A stretch of DNA of 64,000 nt, taken from NCBI GenBank assembly GCA_949285785.1, contig CASEAG010000038.1, positions 1-64,000 on the forward strand. Reading direction: 5' to 3'. Numbering within the stretch: the stretch's first letter is position 1; each line of letters opens with the position of its first letter. The translations under genes were made by a program, and so were the position numbers. This stretch comes from an uncultured Spirochaetales bacterium (GTDB taxonomy: Bacteria > Spirochaetota > Spirochaetia > Sphaerochaetales > Sphaerochaetaceae). This document shows, piece by piece, positions 1 to 8,148 of this stretch. Under the pieces are notes generated by a model, which saw nothing but the letters and a program-made list of their open reading frames with translations, did not search any database and had not been told where the DNA came from.

Positions 1-1
1 A

Positions 2-1699
2 GTGGAAGATGAAACTCAGATGACTGACATGCAGTCCCTCCTGCAGGAGCAGTATCTAAAGTCACTTGCGGGCATTGAAGACGGTCAGATCGTAACCGGA
101 ACTGTTGTACAGTTAAATGACGACTATGTATTTGTTGATGTAGGCTACAAGAGCGAGGGAAAGATTCCTGTAGACGAATTCATCGAGCTGCCTAAGCTCG
201 GCGACAAGGTCAATGTCGTGATCGTCAACAAGGAAGGAAAGGGTGGTCAGGTCATCGTTTCCAAGAAGAAGGCCGATGCAAAGGAAAGGACAGAGGCCCT
301 CAGGGAGGCGGCTGAGAACAAGACACCCGTGCTTGGCAAGTTCAGCAAGGTCATCAAGGGCGGCTTCGAGGTCGATCTTGGTGCGGACTATAAAGGTTTC
401 TGCCCTCTCTCGAAGGCGGATGTCAACAGAGTCGAGGATCCCGAGACTCTCATCGGCAAGACCGACTACTTCATCATCGACAAGTTCCATGCGTCGAGCA
501 AGATGAAGAGCGTCGTCAACAGGAGAGAGTATCTCGAGAAGATCATCGCCGAGAACAAGGAGAAGTTCTTCTCCTCCGTCCAGATCGGCGACGTCGTCCA
601 GGGCGAGGTCAAGTCGTTCACCAGCTTCGGTGCATTCATCGACCTTGGTGGATTCGACGGACTTCTCCACATCAACGACATGAGCTGGGGCCACGTGACC
701 AAGCCCAAGGATTTCGTCAAGAAGGGCCAGATCGTCCAGCTCCGCCTGATCAACATCGATCCCGAGACCCAGAAGATCAACCTGTCTCTCAAGCACATGC
801 AGGCCGATCCCTGGACGAACTTCGAGGAGAAGTACCACGTCGGCGATGTAGTCAAGGCGCCTGTCACGAAGATCACCAGCTTCGGTGCATTCATCGAGCT
901 GGAGCCCGGCATCGAGGGACTTGCACACATCAGCGAGCTCAGCTGGACGAGGAAGATCAACAATCCGAAGGAGGTCGTGAACATCGGCGATGTCGTCGAG
1001 GCCAAGATCCTCGGATACGACCTCGACAAGAAGAGGGTCTCCCTCGGACTCAAGCAGCTTCAGGACAACCCATGGGATTCCATCGGTGACCGCTATCCGG
1101 TCGGAACCGTCCTCAAGAGGAAGGTCGTCAAGTTGACCAACTCCGGCGCTTTCGTCAACCTCGAGGATGGAATCGACGGATTCCTCCACATGGACGACGT
1201 ATCCTGGACGAAGAAGCTCAAGAACATGTCCCAGTTCTGCAAGGAAGGGGACGAGATCGAAGTCCAGGTCTCCCGTGTCGAGCCTGAGAACAGAAGGATC
1301 CGCCTCTCCGTGAAGAACCTCGAGGGCAACCCCTGGCAGAATCTGAAGAGGAGCAATCCGAAGTATTCCGTCATCACCGGAACTGTCTCCAACGTCACCG
1401 ACTTCGGTGTGTTCGTGAAGGTTCCCGGAGATATCGAGGGACTGATCTCCAAGTACAATCTTGTCGGACCGGATGAGGAGTACACGGACAAGGTCCTCGA
1501 GAACTTCAAGGTTGGTGATGAGGTGACCGCGATGGTCGTCGACATCAACCCCCAGACACAGAAGCTTTCTCTCTCGATCAAGGAGATGATCAAGAAGAAT
1601 CAGGAATCAGAGATGGCCAAGTACATGGCTGACAGCAAGGACGACGGTGATACGTTCTCCCTTGCAGACGTGCTCAAGGCCAAAGACGAAGAGATCTGA
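2..1699 (+). CDS. rpsA: 30S ribosomal protein S1 (5' end at window edge)
   Basis: S1 holds mRNA on the 30S subunit during translation initiation. The 565 residues form six consecutive S1/OB-type repeats, beginning near residues 24, 105, 195, 280, 367 and 455. Repeats 3-6 carry the typical pattern of a GDVV-like start, an SFGAFI-like strand and an INLSLK-like end. Six repeats match the full-length bacterial protein, usually about 550-560 residues. The first visible start is a GTG at base 2. The upstream sequence is cut off, so the true start, the ribosome binding site and any fusion upstream (for example to cytidylate kinase) cannot be judged. Confidence 0.95.
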   Translation: MEDETQMTDMQSLLQEQYLKSLAGIEDGQIVTGTVVQLNDDYVFVDVGYKSEGKIPVDEFIELPKLGDKVNVVIVNKEGKGGQVIVSKKKADAKERTEALREAAENKTPVLGKFSKVIKGGFEVDLGADYKGFCPLSKADVNRVEDPETLIGKTDYFIIDKFHASSKMKSVVNRREYLEKIIAENKEKFFSSVQIGDVVQGEVKSFTSFGAFIDLGGFDGLLHINDMSWGHVTKPKDFVKKGQIVQLRLINIDPETQKINLSLKHMQADPWTNFEEKYHVGDVVKAPVTKITSFGAFIELEPGIEGLAHISELSWTRKINNPKEVVNIGDVVEAKILGYDLDKKRVSLGLKQLQDNPWDSIGDRYPVGTVLKRKVVKLTNSGAFVNLEDGIDGFLHMDDVSWTKKLKNMSQFCKEGDEIEVQVSRVEPENRRIRLSVKNLEGNPWQNLKRSNPKYSVITGTVSNVTDFGVFVKVPGDIEGLISKYNLVGPDEEYTDKVLENFKVGDEVTAMVVDINPQTQKLSLSIKEMIKKNQESEMAKYMADSKDDGDTFSLADVLKAKDEEI

Positions 1700-1716
1700 G
1701 TCTGACGGATTGTAAG

Positions 1717-1749
1717 GATAGGCGGGCGGCAGTCATGTTCCCGCCTATC
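1717..1749 (+). terminator. Hairpin after rpsA, possible terminator or processing site
   Basis: Perfect 10-base arms GATAGGCGGG and CCCGCCTATC enclose a 13-base loop, 18 bases after the rpsA stop. No T-run follows, so it may be an attenuator or an mRNA-stabilising hairpin rather than a true terminator. It separates rpsA from the TPR gene. Confidence 0.5.
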
Positions 1750-1767
1750 TGATCTTAGGGGGAAACC

Positions 1768-2457
1768 GTGAAAGAAAAGGACAAGAAGCTTACTGCATCC
1801 GAGAGGATGGCGGCAAGGACCGAAGGTTTCTTTGCAAGGAACTACAAGCTGATTGCGATTATAGTGGCAATCATCCTGGTTCTCTGCATTGGAATCGGGA
1901 TCTGGTCCCTGGTCTCCAGCAACAGCAAGGAGAGCATCGCCGATTCCGTATACTTCCTTGAGAAGGATTACAGCAACCTCCTTCTGATGGATGTGGAGAG
2001 TGCAGAATACACGTCGGCATGTAACGAGTTCGTCGTCGAGGGTCAGAGGATTCTCTCCGAGGTGAAGGCGGGGGATTATGCATCTCTCAAGACCAACTAC
2101 CTCATGGGAATGTTCTATTTCCTCAATGAGGACTGGAACACAGCTATCGGATATTTCGATACAGTCGCCCAGGAGGGCAGTGGAACCTACTTCGGTTCTC
2201 TTGCTCTTGCCAACGCTGCCGCATCTGCCGAGAACGCAGGTGACCAGGATGCTGCGCTTGCATATTACAACCGCATCTGGGATGATTATGCCGATGAAGC
2301 TCCCGAGAGCCCCAAGGCGCTTTTCAACGCTGCAAGGATCTATGAGAGCCAGGGTGACATCGAGCTTGCCGTTGCGACCTATTCCCAGCTTGCCGACGAG
2401 TTCGTCGGATCCGAGTATGGACAGCTTGCAGAGGCTAGACTGATCGTTCTTGAGTAA
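1768..2457 (+). CDS. Membrane-anchored tetratricopeptide-repeat protein
   Basis: This 229-residue protein has a charged N-terminus, one hydrophobic segment at about residues 30-52 and an extracytoplasmic C-terminal part with TPR-like helical pairs. Examples are the stretch around YFLNEDWNTAIGYFDTVAQ and the later AALAYYNRIWDDY and IELAVATYSQLADEF units. The plan resembles the YfgM / TPR_21 type of periplasmic TPR protein that works with the secretion machinery or cell-envelope assembly, but the exact family is not certain. The start is GTG at 1768 behind a GGGGG Shine-Dalgarno sequence. A lipoprotein gene follows 34 bases downstream. Confidence 0.7.
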   Translation: MKEKDKKLTASERMAARTEGFFARNYKLIAIIVAIILVLCIGIGIWSLVSSNSKESIADSVYFLEKDYSNLLLMDVESAEYTSACNEFVVEGQRILSEVKAGDYASLKTNYLMGMFYFLNEDWNTAIGYFDTVAQEGSGTYFGSLALANAAASAENAGDQDAALAYYNRIWDDYADEAPESPKALFNAARIYESQGDIELAVATYSQLADEFVGSEYGQLAEARLIVLE

Positions 2458-2491
2458 TTCATATTGCTCTTGAACCGCAGGAGGATGGAAA

Positions 2492-3295
2492 TTGAGAAAG
2501 AAGGCATTGTCGATGCTACTCGTTTCCATCCTCTTTCTTTACCTGCTCACATCATGTGGACAACCTTCCTATCATGACTATTCAAACGAGATAAGCGTCA
2601 GCAAATCCAATCACTATATCGGTGGCGAGTCATATAATGCCGGATTCAGAGTCCATGTCGATTCGAATCTGATCGGCCTTGGCGGATCCACACCCTCCAT
2701 ATTGTTGATGTACTGCATTTCGCCATCCACTGATTCGTTGAGCAACTATTTCAACCAGTACATCAGAGGCACCAACAACTATTACAATGGAGCAACGGCC
2801 ACATTCAACTCGAATGGAGAACTGGACAATGTAGTCGGGAACTATGAAGGTGAGGAGCTTCATCTCTATGCTTTCAAAGGCGCCAACCAGTTGCCATTGT
2901 CGAGTTCGCCTTCTTACACGGTCTCCATTCCCCTGGATATCGGCGAAAGGGCTCAGTATTACTTCATTATGGTGAGACGTAGCGGGGAGGATTCTGACAA
3001 CCGCTTCCATTTGATTCTTGACTGCTATGCCGGAGATTCATATTCAGGATCCGATGCTCGTAAAGTCCGCAGCATGGATCTTTACAGATATCCAGGTGGT
3101 TCCAACTCGCAATTCTATAGGAACACCAGTGATGCGCAAGGTCAGGTCGACTATTCCCTTTATTCCGAACTTGAACTTAATGAAAATGATCATTACATCC
3201 AGATTGCACTTGCTGTCAATCTGATTCCCGTGAATACCGGATACAACAACATCTACTGGTCCAACCTTGTTTTCGACAACATTCGCATCCAGTAA
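2492..3295 (+). CDS. Predicted lipoprotein of unknown function
   Basis: This 267-residue protein starts at a TTG codon preceded by a strong AGGAGG. The N-terminus has two basic residues, a hydrophobic core and a lipobox LLTSC, so Cys23 is the likely lipidated residue. The mature part is rich in Ser, Asn and Tyr with alternating hydrophobic residues, suggesting beta structure. I recognise no family. Its base composition is more AT-rich than that of the flanking rpsA, in line with a fast-evolving surface protein. It is probably exported to the periplasm or cell surface. Confidence 0.65.
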   Translation: MRKKALSMLLVSILFLYLLTSCGQPSYHDYSNEISVSKSNHYIGGESYNAGFRVHVDSNLIGLGGSTPSILLMYCISPSTDSLSNYFNQYIRGTNNYYNGATATFNSNGELDNVVGNYEGEELHLYAFKGANQLPLSSSPSYTVSIPLDIGERAQYYFIMVRRSGEDSDNRFHLILDCYAGDSYSGSDARKVRSMDLYRYPGGSNSQFYRNTSDAQGQVDYSLYSELELNENDHYIQIALAVNLIPVNTGYNNIYWSNLVFDNIRIQ

Positions 3296-3330
3296 TCCTG
3301 TCGTCTCATTTTGAGCCTCGTCATGAGGTT

Positions 3331-3372
3331 AAAGAAATCCCGGTCATCAGGAAGACGACCGGGAACAATTTA
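3331..3372. terminator. Bidirectional terminator between convergent genes
   Basis: Arms CCCGGTC (3339-3345) and GACCGGG (3357-3363) form a stem between the lipoprotein gene on the plus strand and the flavoprotein gene on the minus strand. T-rich sequence follows the stem on both strands (AACAATTT on plus, ATTTCTTT on minus). Confidence 0.7.
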
Positions 3373-3386
3373 AACGGAATCCCTAA

Positions 3387-4601
3387 TCAGAGATTCTCTT
3401 CGATAGGTCCAAGATCAAAGCTGTCAAGGACTGATACTGTAGCGACCTTGCGGCCTTCCTTGTAGAGAGAGACTGCGAGATGCTCGCCACCGAGAATCTT
3501 CATGACCTTGTCGGACTTGTAGATGTCGACAGGCTTGAGATCGACACCATGCTGAGCCGCATACGACTCGAGCTTGGTCAGCACAGCCCTGTCATTGTCC
3601 TCGCTGGCATTGTAGTAATAGACGAGGACCTTCTCCTTGGAAAGAATGTCGCTGTGGATCGTCTCGAGATCGCCGATATACCTCTCGGCCATATAACCGG
3701 CGACAGCACCGTCACCGACAGCGGTCGAAACCTGGCGAAGAGTCTTAGCTCTGACATCACCTGCCGCGAAGATACCAGGCTGGTTGGTCTCCATGTCGAC
3801 ATTCGTGACGATATAGCCACGGCTATCCAGATCGACCAGACCCTCGAAGAGCTTCGTGTTGGGCAGATATCCGATGAAGAGGAAACAGCCATCTACATCA
3901 ACGGGGATGATCTCGCCTGTCTTGAGGTTCTTGAGATTGACTCTGTTCAGCAGGTCACCGCCTTCGAAGGAATCGACGGAAGTGTTCCAGATGAAGTGCA
4001 TCTTGTCGCAGTTGAACGCCTTCTCACGGGCGACCTCGTTGGCATCGACATGTCCCTCGTCATGGACGACGGAAACCCAGACCTCGGAGCAGAAGCGGGT
4101 GAGGAACAGGCCTTCCTCGATCGCGGCGTCGCCGCTTCCGATAATGAGAACCTTCTTGCCGGTATAGCGGGCGGCATCGCAGGTCGCACAGAAGCTGATT
4201 CCCTTGTCGAGGTATTTCTCCTCACCGGGAGCGCCTGTAAGACGATTGCGTCCACCAGTTGCAAGCACAACGGCCTTGGCATGATAATCCGTCCTGAAAG
4301 TGGAGACGTTCCATCTTCCATCATCAAGACGTGTGACACCCTTGCAGTCAGTGAGCTTGACATTGACGCCGAACTTCCTGAACTGCTTGTCGAAGAGCTT
4401 CATGAGCTCAGTGCCATCGATCCCTTCCGGGAACCCGGGATAGTTCTCGATTTCGCTGGTATAGGTTGCAAGACCACCGATCAGGGACTTCTCCATGAGA
4501 AGTGTCTTGAGCCTGGCACGACCTGCATAGAGGGCAGCGGTCATACCACCGGCGCCGCCGCCGATGACAACGACATCGTAATCTTCAATTCTCTTTTCCA
4601 T
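3387..4601 (-). CDS. Thioredoxin-reductase-like flavoprotein with C-terminal thioredoxin-fold-like extension
   Basis: The first ~315 residues match the TrxB class: FAD-binding GGGAGG near residue 15, the redox motif CATC at 138-141, a second dinucleotide loop GSGDAA near 155, and the FAD-binding AAGDVR near 280. The NADPH-recognition motif (normally HRRxxxR) is replaced by VHDEGHVDAN, so NADPH use is doubtful. Residues ~318-404 form an extension that looks like a thioredoxin fold (VLVYYYNAS, then helix, then VDIYKSD and AVSLYKEGRK), but it has no CxxC. The gene ends the tusA-yeeE module. It may reduce sulfur species or regenerate the persulfide carrier; this is inferred from context. Length is 404 residues against ~310-320 for ordinary TrxB. 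Confidence 0.8.
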   Translation of the reverse strand: MEKRIEDYDVVVIGGGAGGMTAALYAGRARLKTLLMEKSLIGGLATYTSEIENYPGFPEGIDGTELMKLFDKQFRKFGVNVKLTDCKGVTRLDDGRWNVSTFRTDYHAKAVVLATGGRNRLTGAPGEEKYLDKGISFCATCDAARYTGKKVLIIGSGDAAIEEGLFLTRFCSEVWVSVVHDEGHVDANEVAREKAFNCDKMHFIWNTSVDSFEGGDLLNRVNLKNLKTGEIIPVDVDGCFLFIGYLPNTKLFEGLVDLDSRGYIVTNVDMETNQPGIFAAGDVRAKTLRQVSTAVGDGAVAGYMAERYIGDLETIHSDILSKEKVLVYYYNASEDNDRAVLTKLESYAAQHGVDLKPVDIYKSDKVMKILGGEHLAVSLYKEGRKVATVSVLDSFDLGPIEENL

Positions 4602-4614
4602 ATTTCTCTCCTGG

Positions 4615-4659
4615 AAAAAAAAGAGGATGGCGCCCCCATGATGAAAGGAGCGGCCATCC
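4615..4659 (-). terminator. Terminator or attenuator between yeeE and the flavoprotein gene
   Basis: On the minus strand a stem with arms GGATGGC (pairing 4653-4659 with 4625-4631) is followed by a run of eight T (4615-4622). It lies after the yeeE stop and 14-58 bases before the flavoprotein start, so it could reduce expression of the distal gene. Confidence 0.65.
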
Positions 4660-4670
4660 TTTGCGAAAGC

Positions 4671-5900
4671 TCAGTTGAACTGTGCTCTCTTCTTGTTCTC
4701 CCACCACCAGGCGAGGATCCACAGTCCAAGAAGGGCTGCAAGCTGGATCACCAGGGCAGGAACGAGTCCTCCGAGAACTGCAGGCAGGTAGACCTTAACA
4801 CCAGCAGTCAGGAAGGTTCCGGAGGTGGCGCTTGTGATTGCACCGCCGAGGAAGTTTCCGATACACCAGAAGGGGAAGCAGATCCAAAGCTGGACATAGC
4901 CTTCACCCATTCTGACGAGTGTGCCGGATGCACAACCACCTGCAAGAACGGCTCCGATACCGAAGAGGAAGGCTCCGATGAAGAGCTGGAGGCTGATCAC
5001 GCTGCCGGGCATGTTCTCAGCGGTGAGGCCGGAAAGATCGGCACCGAACTGGTTTGCATGCTTGCCGAAGAAGAAGATCGTCGACAGGGCAAAGGCAACG
5101 ATGACAGCCCTGGTGAGCTTAGTCTCGCCGGTGAGTCCGGGATCCCTGTATGCTGCAGTGAAGCAGAAGCGGGAGCGCTGGAGGGAATAGCCGAGACCAA
5201 GACCGATGAGCATCAGAAGCGGGGCCTTGGGGTAGGTTGGTGCGACGATGAAGGCGACGATTGCGCTGATGACGACAATCGCGACAGCAACGATGATCTG
5301 GATCTTCTTGTTGCGTGCCTTCTGCTCGGCAGTGAGTCTCTTCCTGTTGGGTCTCTTGTTGGACACCGGCGGCATGAAGAACTTCAGGAGCTTTCCACCG
5401 ACTGTTGCGCCAAGGAAGACGAAGAGAAGGAAGAACCAGGCCGCCAGAGAGAACTGGGGCAGCTGGGAGAAGAGACCTCCGATGTTACAGCCACCAGCCA
5501 TCTTGGCACCGAAGCCCATCAGAAGACCGCCGACGATGGCGGCCAGAGCCTGCTTGTAGTGCTTGATGTTCCTGATCTTCCACTGGGCAGCGAGAAGACA
5601 GGCCACAGCGGCACCGAGCATGATCCAGGTGTCGGTGAGGGCAGGCTGGCTGCCGAAGAAGCTGTATGTCTCGAGGGTCGTGTTCTTGAAGACACTGTCA
5701 GCACCCGTGTTGACACCGAAGAGATTGAACAGGAGTGCACCCCAGTTGCCAAAGGCGCCGGAGACGCCCCAGGTGCTTCCGACCATGCACAGGGCCATCG
5801 CGAAGATGACGATGAGAACCGAACCGGTGTAATAGGACCACTCCCTCTTGAGAACGATATCGTAGAGAGAGGGCCTTTCAAGCTGATTGTTCTGATCCAT
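4671..5900 (-). CDS. YeeE/YedE-family sulfur-compound (thiosulfate-type) membrane transporter
   Basis: This polytopic membrane protein of 409 residues carries the family's Cys-containing repeats: GAKMAGGCNIGG, then SRFCFTAA, then LAGGCASGTLVRMGEG. In the structurally studied Spirochaeta thermophila homologue, conserved cysteines line the path for thiosulfate. The ATG at 5900 is preferred, because starting further upstream would overlap tusA in a low-complexity reading frame. It is probably cotranscribed with tusA, 17 bases upstream. The YedE branch linked to selenium is an alternative, but no selD or yedF is visible here. Inferred job: uptake of thiosulfate or a related sulfur oxyanion for sulfur assimilation. 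Confidence 0.85.
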   Translation of the reverse strand: MDQNNQLERPSLYDIVLKREWSYYTGSVLIVIFAMALCMVGSTWGVSGAFGNWGALLFNLFGVNTGADSVFKNTTLETYSFFGSQPALTDTWIMLGAAVACLLAAQWKIRNIKHYKQALAAIVGGLLMGFGAKMAGGCNIGGLFSQLPQFSLAAWFFLLFVFLGATVGGKLLKFFMPPVSNKRPNRKRLTAEQKARNKKIQIIVAVAIVVISAIVAFIVAPTYPKAPLLMLIGLGLGYSLQRSRFCFTAAYRDPGLTGETKLTRAVIVAFALSTIFFFGKHANQFGADLSGLTAENMPGSVISLQLFIGAFLFGIGAVLAGGCASGTLVRMGEGYVQLWICFPFWCIGNFLGGAITSATSGTFLTAGVKVYLPAVLGGLVPALVIQLAALLGLWILAWWWENKKRAQFN

Positions 5901-5917
5901 TCCGCTCAAGCCTCGAC

Positions 5918-6145
5918 TCAGCATGTCTTCTCGATGACGACTTCCCACTCGCCGTCGCCGACTTCCTCGATCTCGACGTTGTAGCCCTGTCCACGAGCCC
6001 AGTCGGGAACGTTCTTCATTGCGCAAGTGTGGTCGATTCCGACGACAAGCACATCACCAACCGCCATTTCCTTGATGGCGTTCTGAGTTTTCACGAGAGG
6101 CACAGGACATGCCTCACCAAGGCAATCAAGATACTTTTCTGCCAT
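5918..6145 (-). CDS. TusA-family sulfur carrier protein
   Basis: This small protein of 75 residues has the hallmark CLGEACPVPLVKT near its N-terminus, where the first Cys (residue 8 of MAEKYLDC) carries the persulfide sulfur. The start at 6145 is chosen because it has a perfect AAGGAGAA Shine-Dalgarno sequence; the frame remains open further upstream without one. TusA-like proteins commonly partner YeeE transporters and accept sulfur from the imported compound. It heads the tusA-yeeE-flavoprotein unit, with a good promoter at 6180-6208. Confidence 0.9.
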   Translation of the reverse strand: MAEKYLDCLGEACPVPLVKTQNAIKEMAVGDVLVVGIDHTCAMKNVPDWARGQGYNVEIEEVGDGEWEVVIEKTC

Positions 6146-6179
6146 GACGATATTCTCCTTGTGAATATGTGATAATGGA

Positions 6180-6208
6180 ATTTTAGAATAAGTGGTGACT
6201 ACTCTCAA
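6180..6208 (-). promoter_or_regulatory. Sigma-70 promoter of the tusA-yeeE module
   Basis: TTGAGA (6203-6208) and TAAAAT (6180-6185) are separated by 17 bases. This gives a 5' leader of about 28 bases before tusA. Confidence 0.65.
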
Positions 6209-6256
6209 TTAAGGGGATGTGACAAACTGGAATAATGTGTCAGGAAAAGATGCTGA

Positions 6257-6913
6257 TCATACATTGCCAAGTGCAGAAAGGTCATTGATCTGCACGATGC
6301 CACGGGAGCTTGTGATCATTCCCTCCAGCTCGAGAGTCCTCAGGATGTTCGACACCTGGGAACGCGAAAGTCCGACATCGAGGCTTATGTCCTCCTGCTT
6401 GACATGAAGCGTAAGGGAAGACGAATTGAGAGAAAGATCGTACAGATAGCTTGCCACCTGCTGCTTTGCATACGACAGGCCCTTGCTGCGGAGTATGTAA
6501 AGGATATCTGAGAACCTGTCCATGAAGTTCTTCCTGAGATAAATCGACATCTGCGGATACTTGTCCTTGAGTTCCTTGAACAGGGAACTGGGCGTCTTCA
6601 GAATCCTCGAGTCCATATCGGCGATAAGTGCGATCTTGTTGCCGATTCCATACAGTTGCTGTGAGCTTGCAAGCGTACACACGTCATTCTCGTTGAGATA
6701 ATACAGGAGTAGGGGATGCTCCCTGTCGGAGTAGAGACTCTTCAACCGGCCCTCGATCACGATGATGATGTTCGAGCACTTGTCATCCGGAGCGAGGATC
6801 ACATCCCCGGCCTTGAAATCCTGGGTGAAGCTGTAGAAGGACATCCTCTGTCTGTCGTCTTCATCCAATTCGTTGAAGAATGGAAAATATGATTCTAAAA
6901 CCTTTCTCATCAT
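6257..6913 (-). CDS. Crp/Fnr-family transcription regulator
   Basis: The protein has an N-terminal cyclic-nucleotide-binding-like beta-barrel (FKAGDVILAPDDKCSNIIIV), a long dimer helix and a C-terminal winged helix with recognition segment LSRSQVSNILRTLELEG. It lacks the N-terminal Cys cluster of true FNR, so an oxygen-sensing iron-sulfur cluster is not expected. It lies directly upstream of tusA-yeeE on the same strand and divergent from a second Crp/Fnr gene. That suggests control of the sulfur module or of its neighbour. The start is uncertain: ATG 6913 (218 residues) is used; a GTG at 6946 is also possible. No Shine-Dalgarno sequence is seen. Confidence 0.85.
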   Translation of the reverse strand: MMRKVLESYFPFFNELDEDDRQRMSFYSFTQDFKAGDVILAPDDKCSNIIIVIEGRLKSLYSDREHPLLLYYLNENDVCTLASSQQLYGIGNKIALIADMDSRILKTPSSLFKELKDKYPQMSIYLRKNFMDRFSDILYILRSKGLSYAKQQVASYLYDLSLNSSSLTLHVKQEDISLDVGLSRSQVSNILRTLELEGMITSSRGIVQINDLSALGNV

Positions 6914-6922
6914 GCTATCATC

Positions 6923-6952
6923 ATTGTAACAGAATCGGTCTAACACGATAAA
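6923..6952 (-). promoter_or_regulatory. Candidate promoter of the minus-strand Crp/Fnr gene
   Basis: TTTATC (6947-6952), an 18-base spacer and TACAAT (6923-6928). The -10 box ends 9 bases before the ATG at 6913, so the transcript would have almost no leader. Confidence 0.4.
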
Positions 6953-6966
6953 GGGTAAAAAAGATT

Positions 6967-7632
6967 ATGGATAAGGATGACATCGAAGAGCTCAGGAGTG
7001 TTTTTCCCTTCATATCCTCTTTCGAACAGCCTGATATCGACCTGATGGCCGATGCTACGAGAATCGGCAGATTCTCCAAAGGCACGATTCTTCGTGACAG
7101 AAAGGAGAGCATAGACGGCATCGTGTACATCAAGGAAGGTCTTCTGAGGGTATACACGAATGACGGTGAAAAGCAGATGCTGCTGTACTATGTTCCGGAT
7201 GGCCATGTCTGTGTCATGACCGCTCCTAAGATATGTCAGAGTCAGGCGATTGAATATCATGTCGAGACCGCAAGCGATGCATTGCTTTACATCATTCCTG
7301 ACGAGGTCATAACGAGACTGGAGAAGAAATATCCAGAACTGAGGAACTTCATCGACAGCAGACTCGCCATGCGTCTGGACCGGCTCTTCGATGAACTTGA
7401 TGGAATGCTGAGGGAAAGCCAGAGCGAGCAGATCGAGAACTATCTCGATTACATGTCCAGGATTCTCCGGAAAGATACGTTCATGATCAAGCATACCGAC
7501 ATCGCAAGAGATCTTGGAATCCGAAGAGAGTCTGTCAGCAGGATACTTGACAGGATGCAGAGCGAAGGAAAGGTTGAAATCTCGCGCGGATGCATCAGAT
7601 TGTTGAGAAATCAAGCCGTGAATCAGGCTTGA
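6967..7632 (+). CDS. Crp/Fnr-family transcription regulator (second, divergent copy)
   Basis: This 221-residue regulator has the same plan as its divergent neighbour: cNMP-like barrel (FSKGTILRDRKESIDGIVYI), dimer helix and winged helix with recognition segment IRRESVSRILDRMQSEG. There is no FNR-type Cys cluster. The ATG at 6967 is preceded by AAAGGG. The two regulators share a divergent control region of about 50 bases and are only distantly similar, so they are unlikely to be a recent duplication. The effector is unknown. Confidence 0.85.
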   Translation: MDKDDIEELRSVFPFISSFEQPDIDLMADATRIGRFSKGTILRDRKESIDGIVYIKEGLLRVYTNDGEKQMLLYYVPDGHVCVMTAPKICQSQAIEYHVETASDALLYIIPDEVITRLEKKYPELRNFIDSRLAMRLDRLFDELDGMLRESQSEQIENYLDYMSRILRKDTFMIKHTDIARDLGIRRESVSRILDRMQSEGKVEISRGCIRLLRNQAVNQA

Positions 7633-8148
7633 AGAAGAATTCGAAAAATTAGATATAATCGATATTCTGTCAACTAGAGAGTATTTGAACATCAAAATCA
7701 GCCCAAAATCGCATTGAAACTGAAATCGGAGTAGATGAACTGGTCAACGGTTGATTTCGGTTGATTTTTTAGCTGATTTAATGAATGTAAAATCAAATTG
7801 GCTAAATATGTACATTATTCATTACGTAATTCTTAATTGTCATATTTTGTCAAGAAAACCGTATTTGATTGTAATGTTTTCTTAACGACAAGTTTCATTG
7901 ATAGATTTTGTAAAATAAAATTAAATATATAGTTTTAGTTATGTTTTATTTATGTTATTTAGAATATACTTTACTATATTCTATTTGTTAAATTTACTTT
8001 CTCATAATTAATGAAAAATTTACATTTTGAAATTCATTCTCGCCTACCCTTTTGATTTGAATTTCCGTTTATGAATCACATCAATCTGTTTCTATTTGTA
8101 GCTGCCTGAAACTTTGAGCATGACAATATGATGAATCTTTGATGACCA
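7633..8148. other. AT-rich intergenic stretch with no gene seen
   Basis: 516 bases lie between the 3' ends of two convergent genes. Composition drops sharply to long A/T runs, in contrast to the GC-rich flanks. A tandem GGTTGATTT repeat lies near 7748-7766, and AAATCAGC (near 7694) and GCTGATTT (near 7773) form a distant inverted pair. I see no convincing ORF, tRNA or terminator with a T-run, and no transposon ends. Confidence 0.7.

Noticed and set aside
3480-5984. Very long open frame (over 830 codons) on the plus strand, antisense to the sulfur module
   Set aside because: It lies wholly across the flavoprotein, yeeE and tusA genes. Its composition (Asp/Glu/Leu-rich, no domain) is the usual shadow of GC-rich coding sequence.
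6209-6256. TGTGACA...TGTGTCA as a Crp/Fnr site before tusA
   Set aside because: The two halves are not a proper inverted repeat and are spaced by 11 bases. No TTGAT-N4-ATCAA or TGTGA-N6-TCACA is present.
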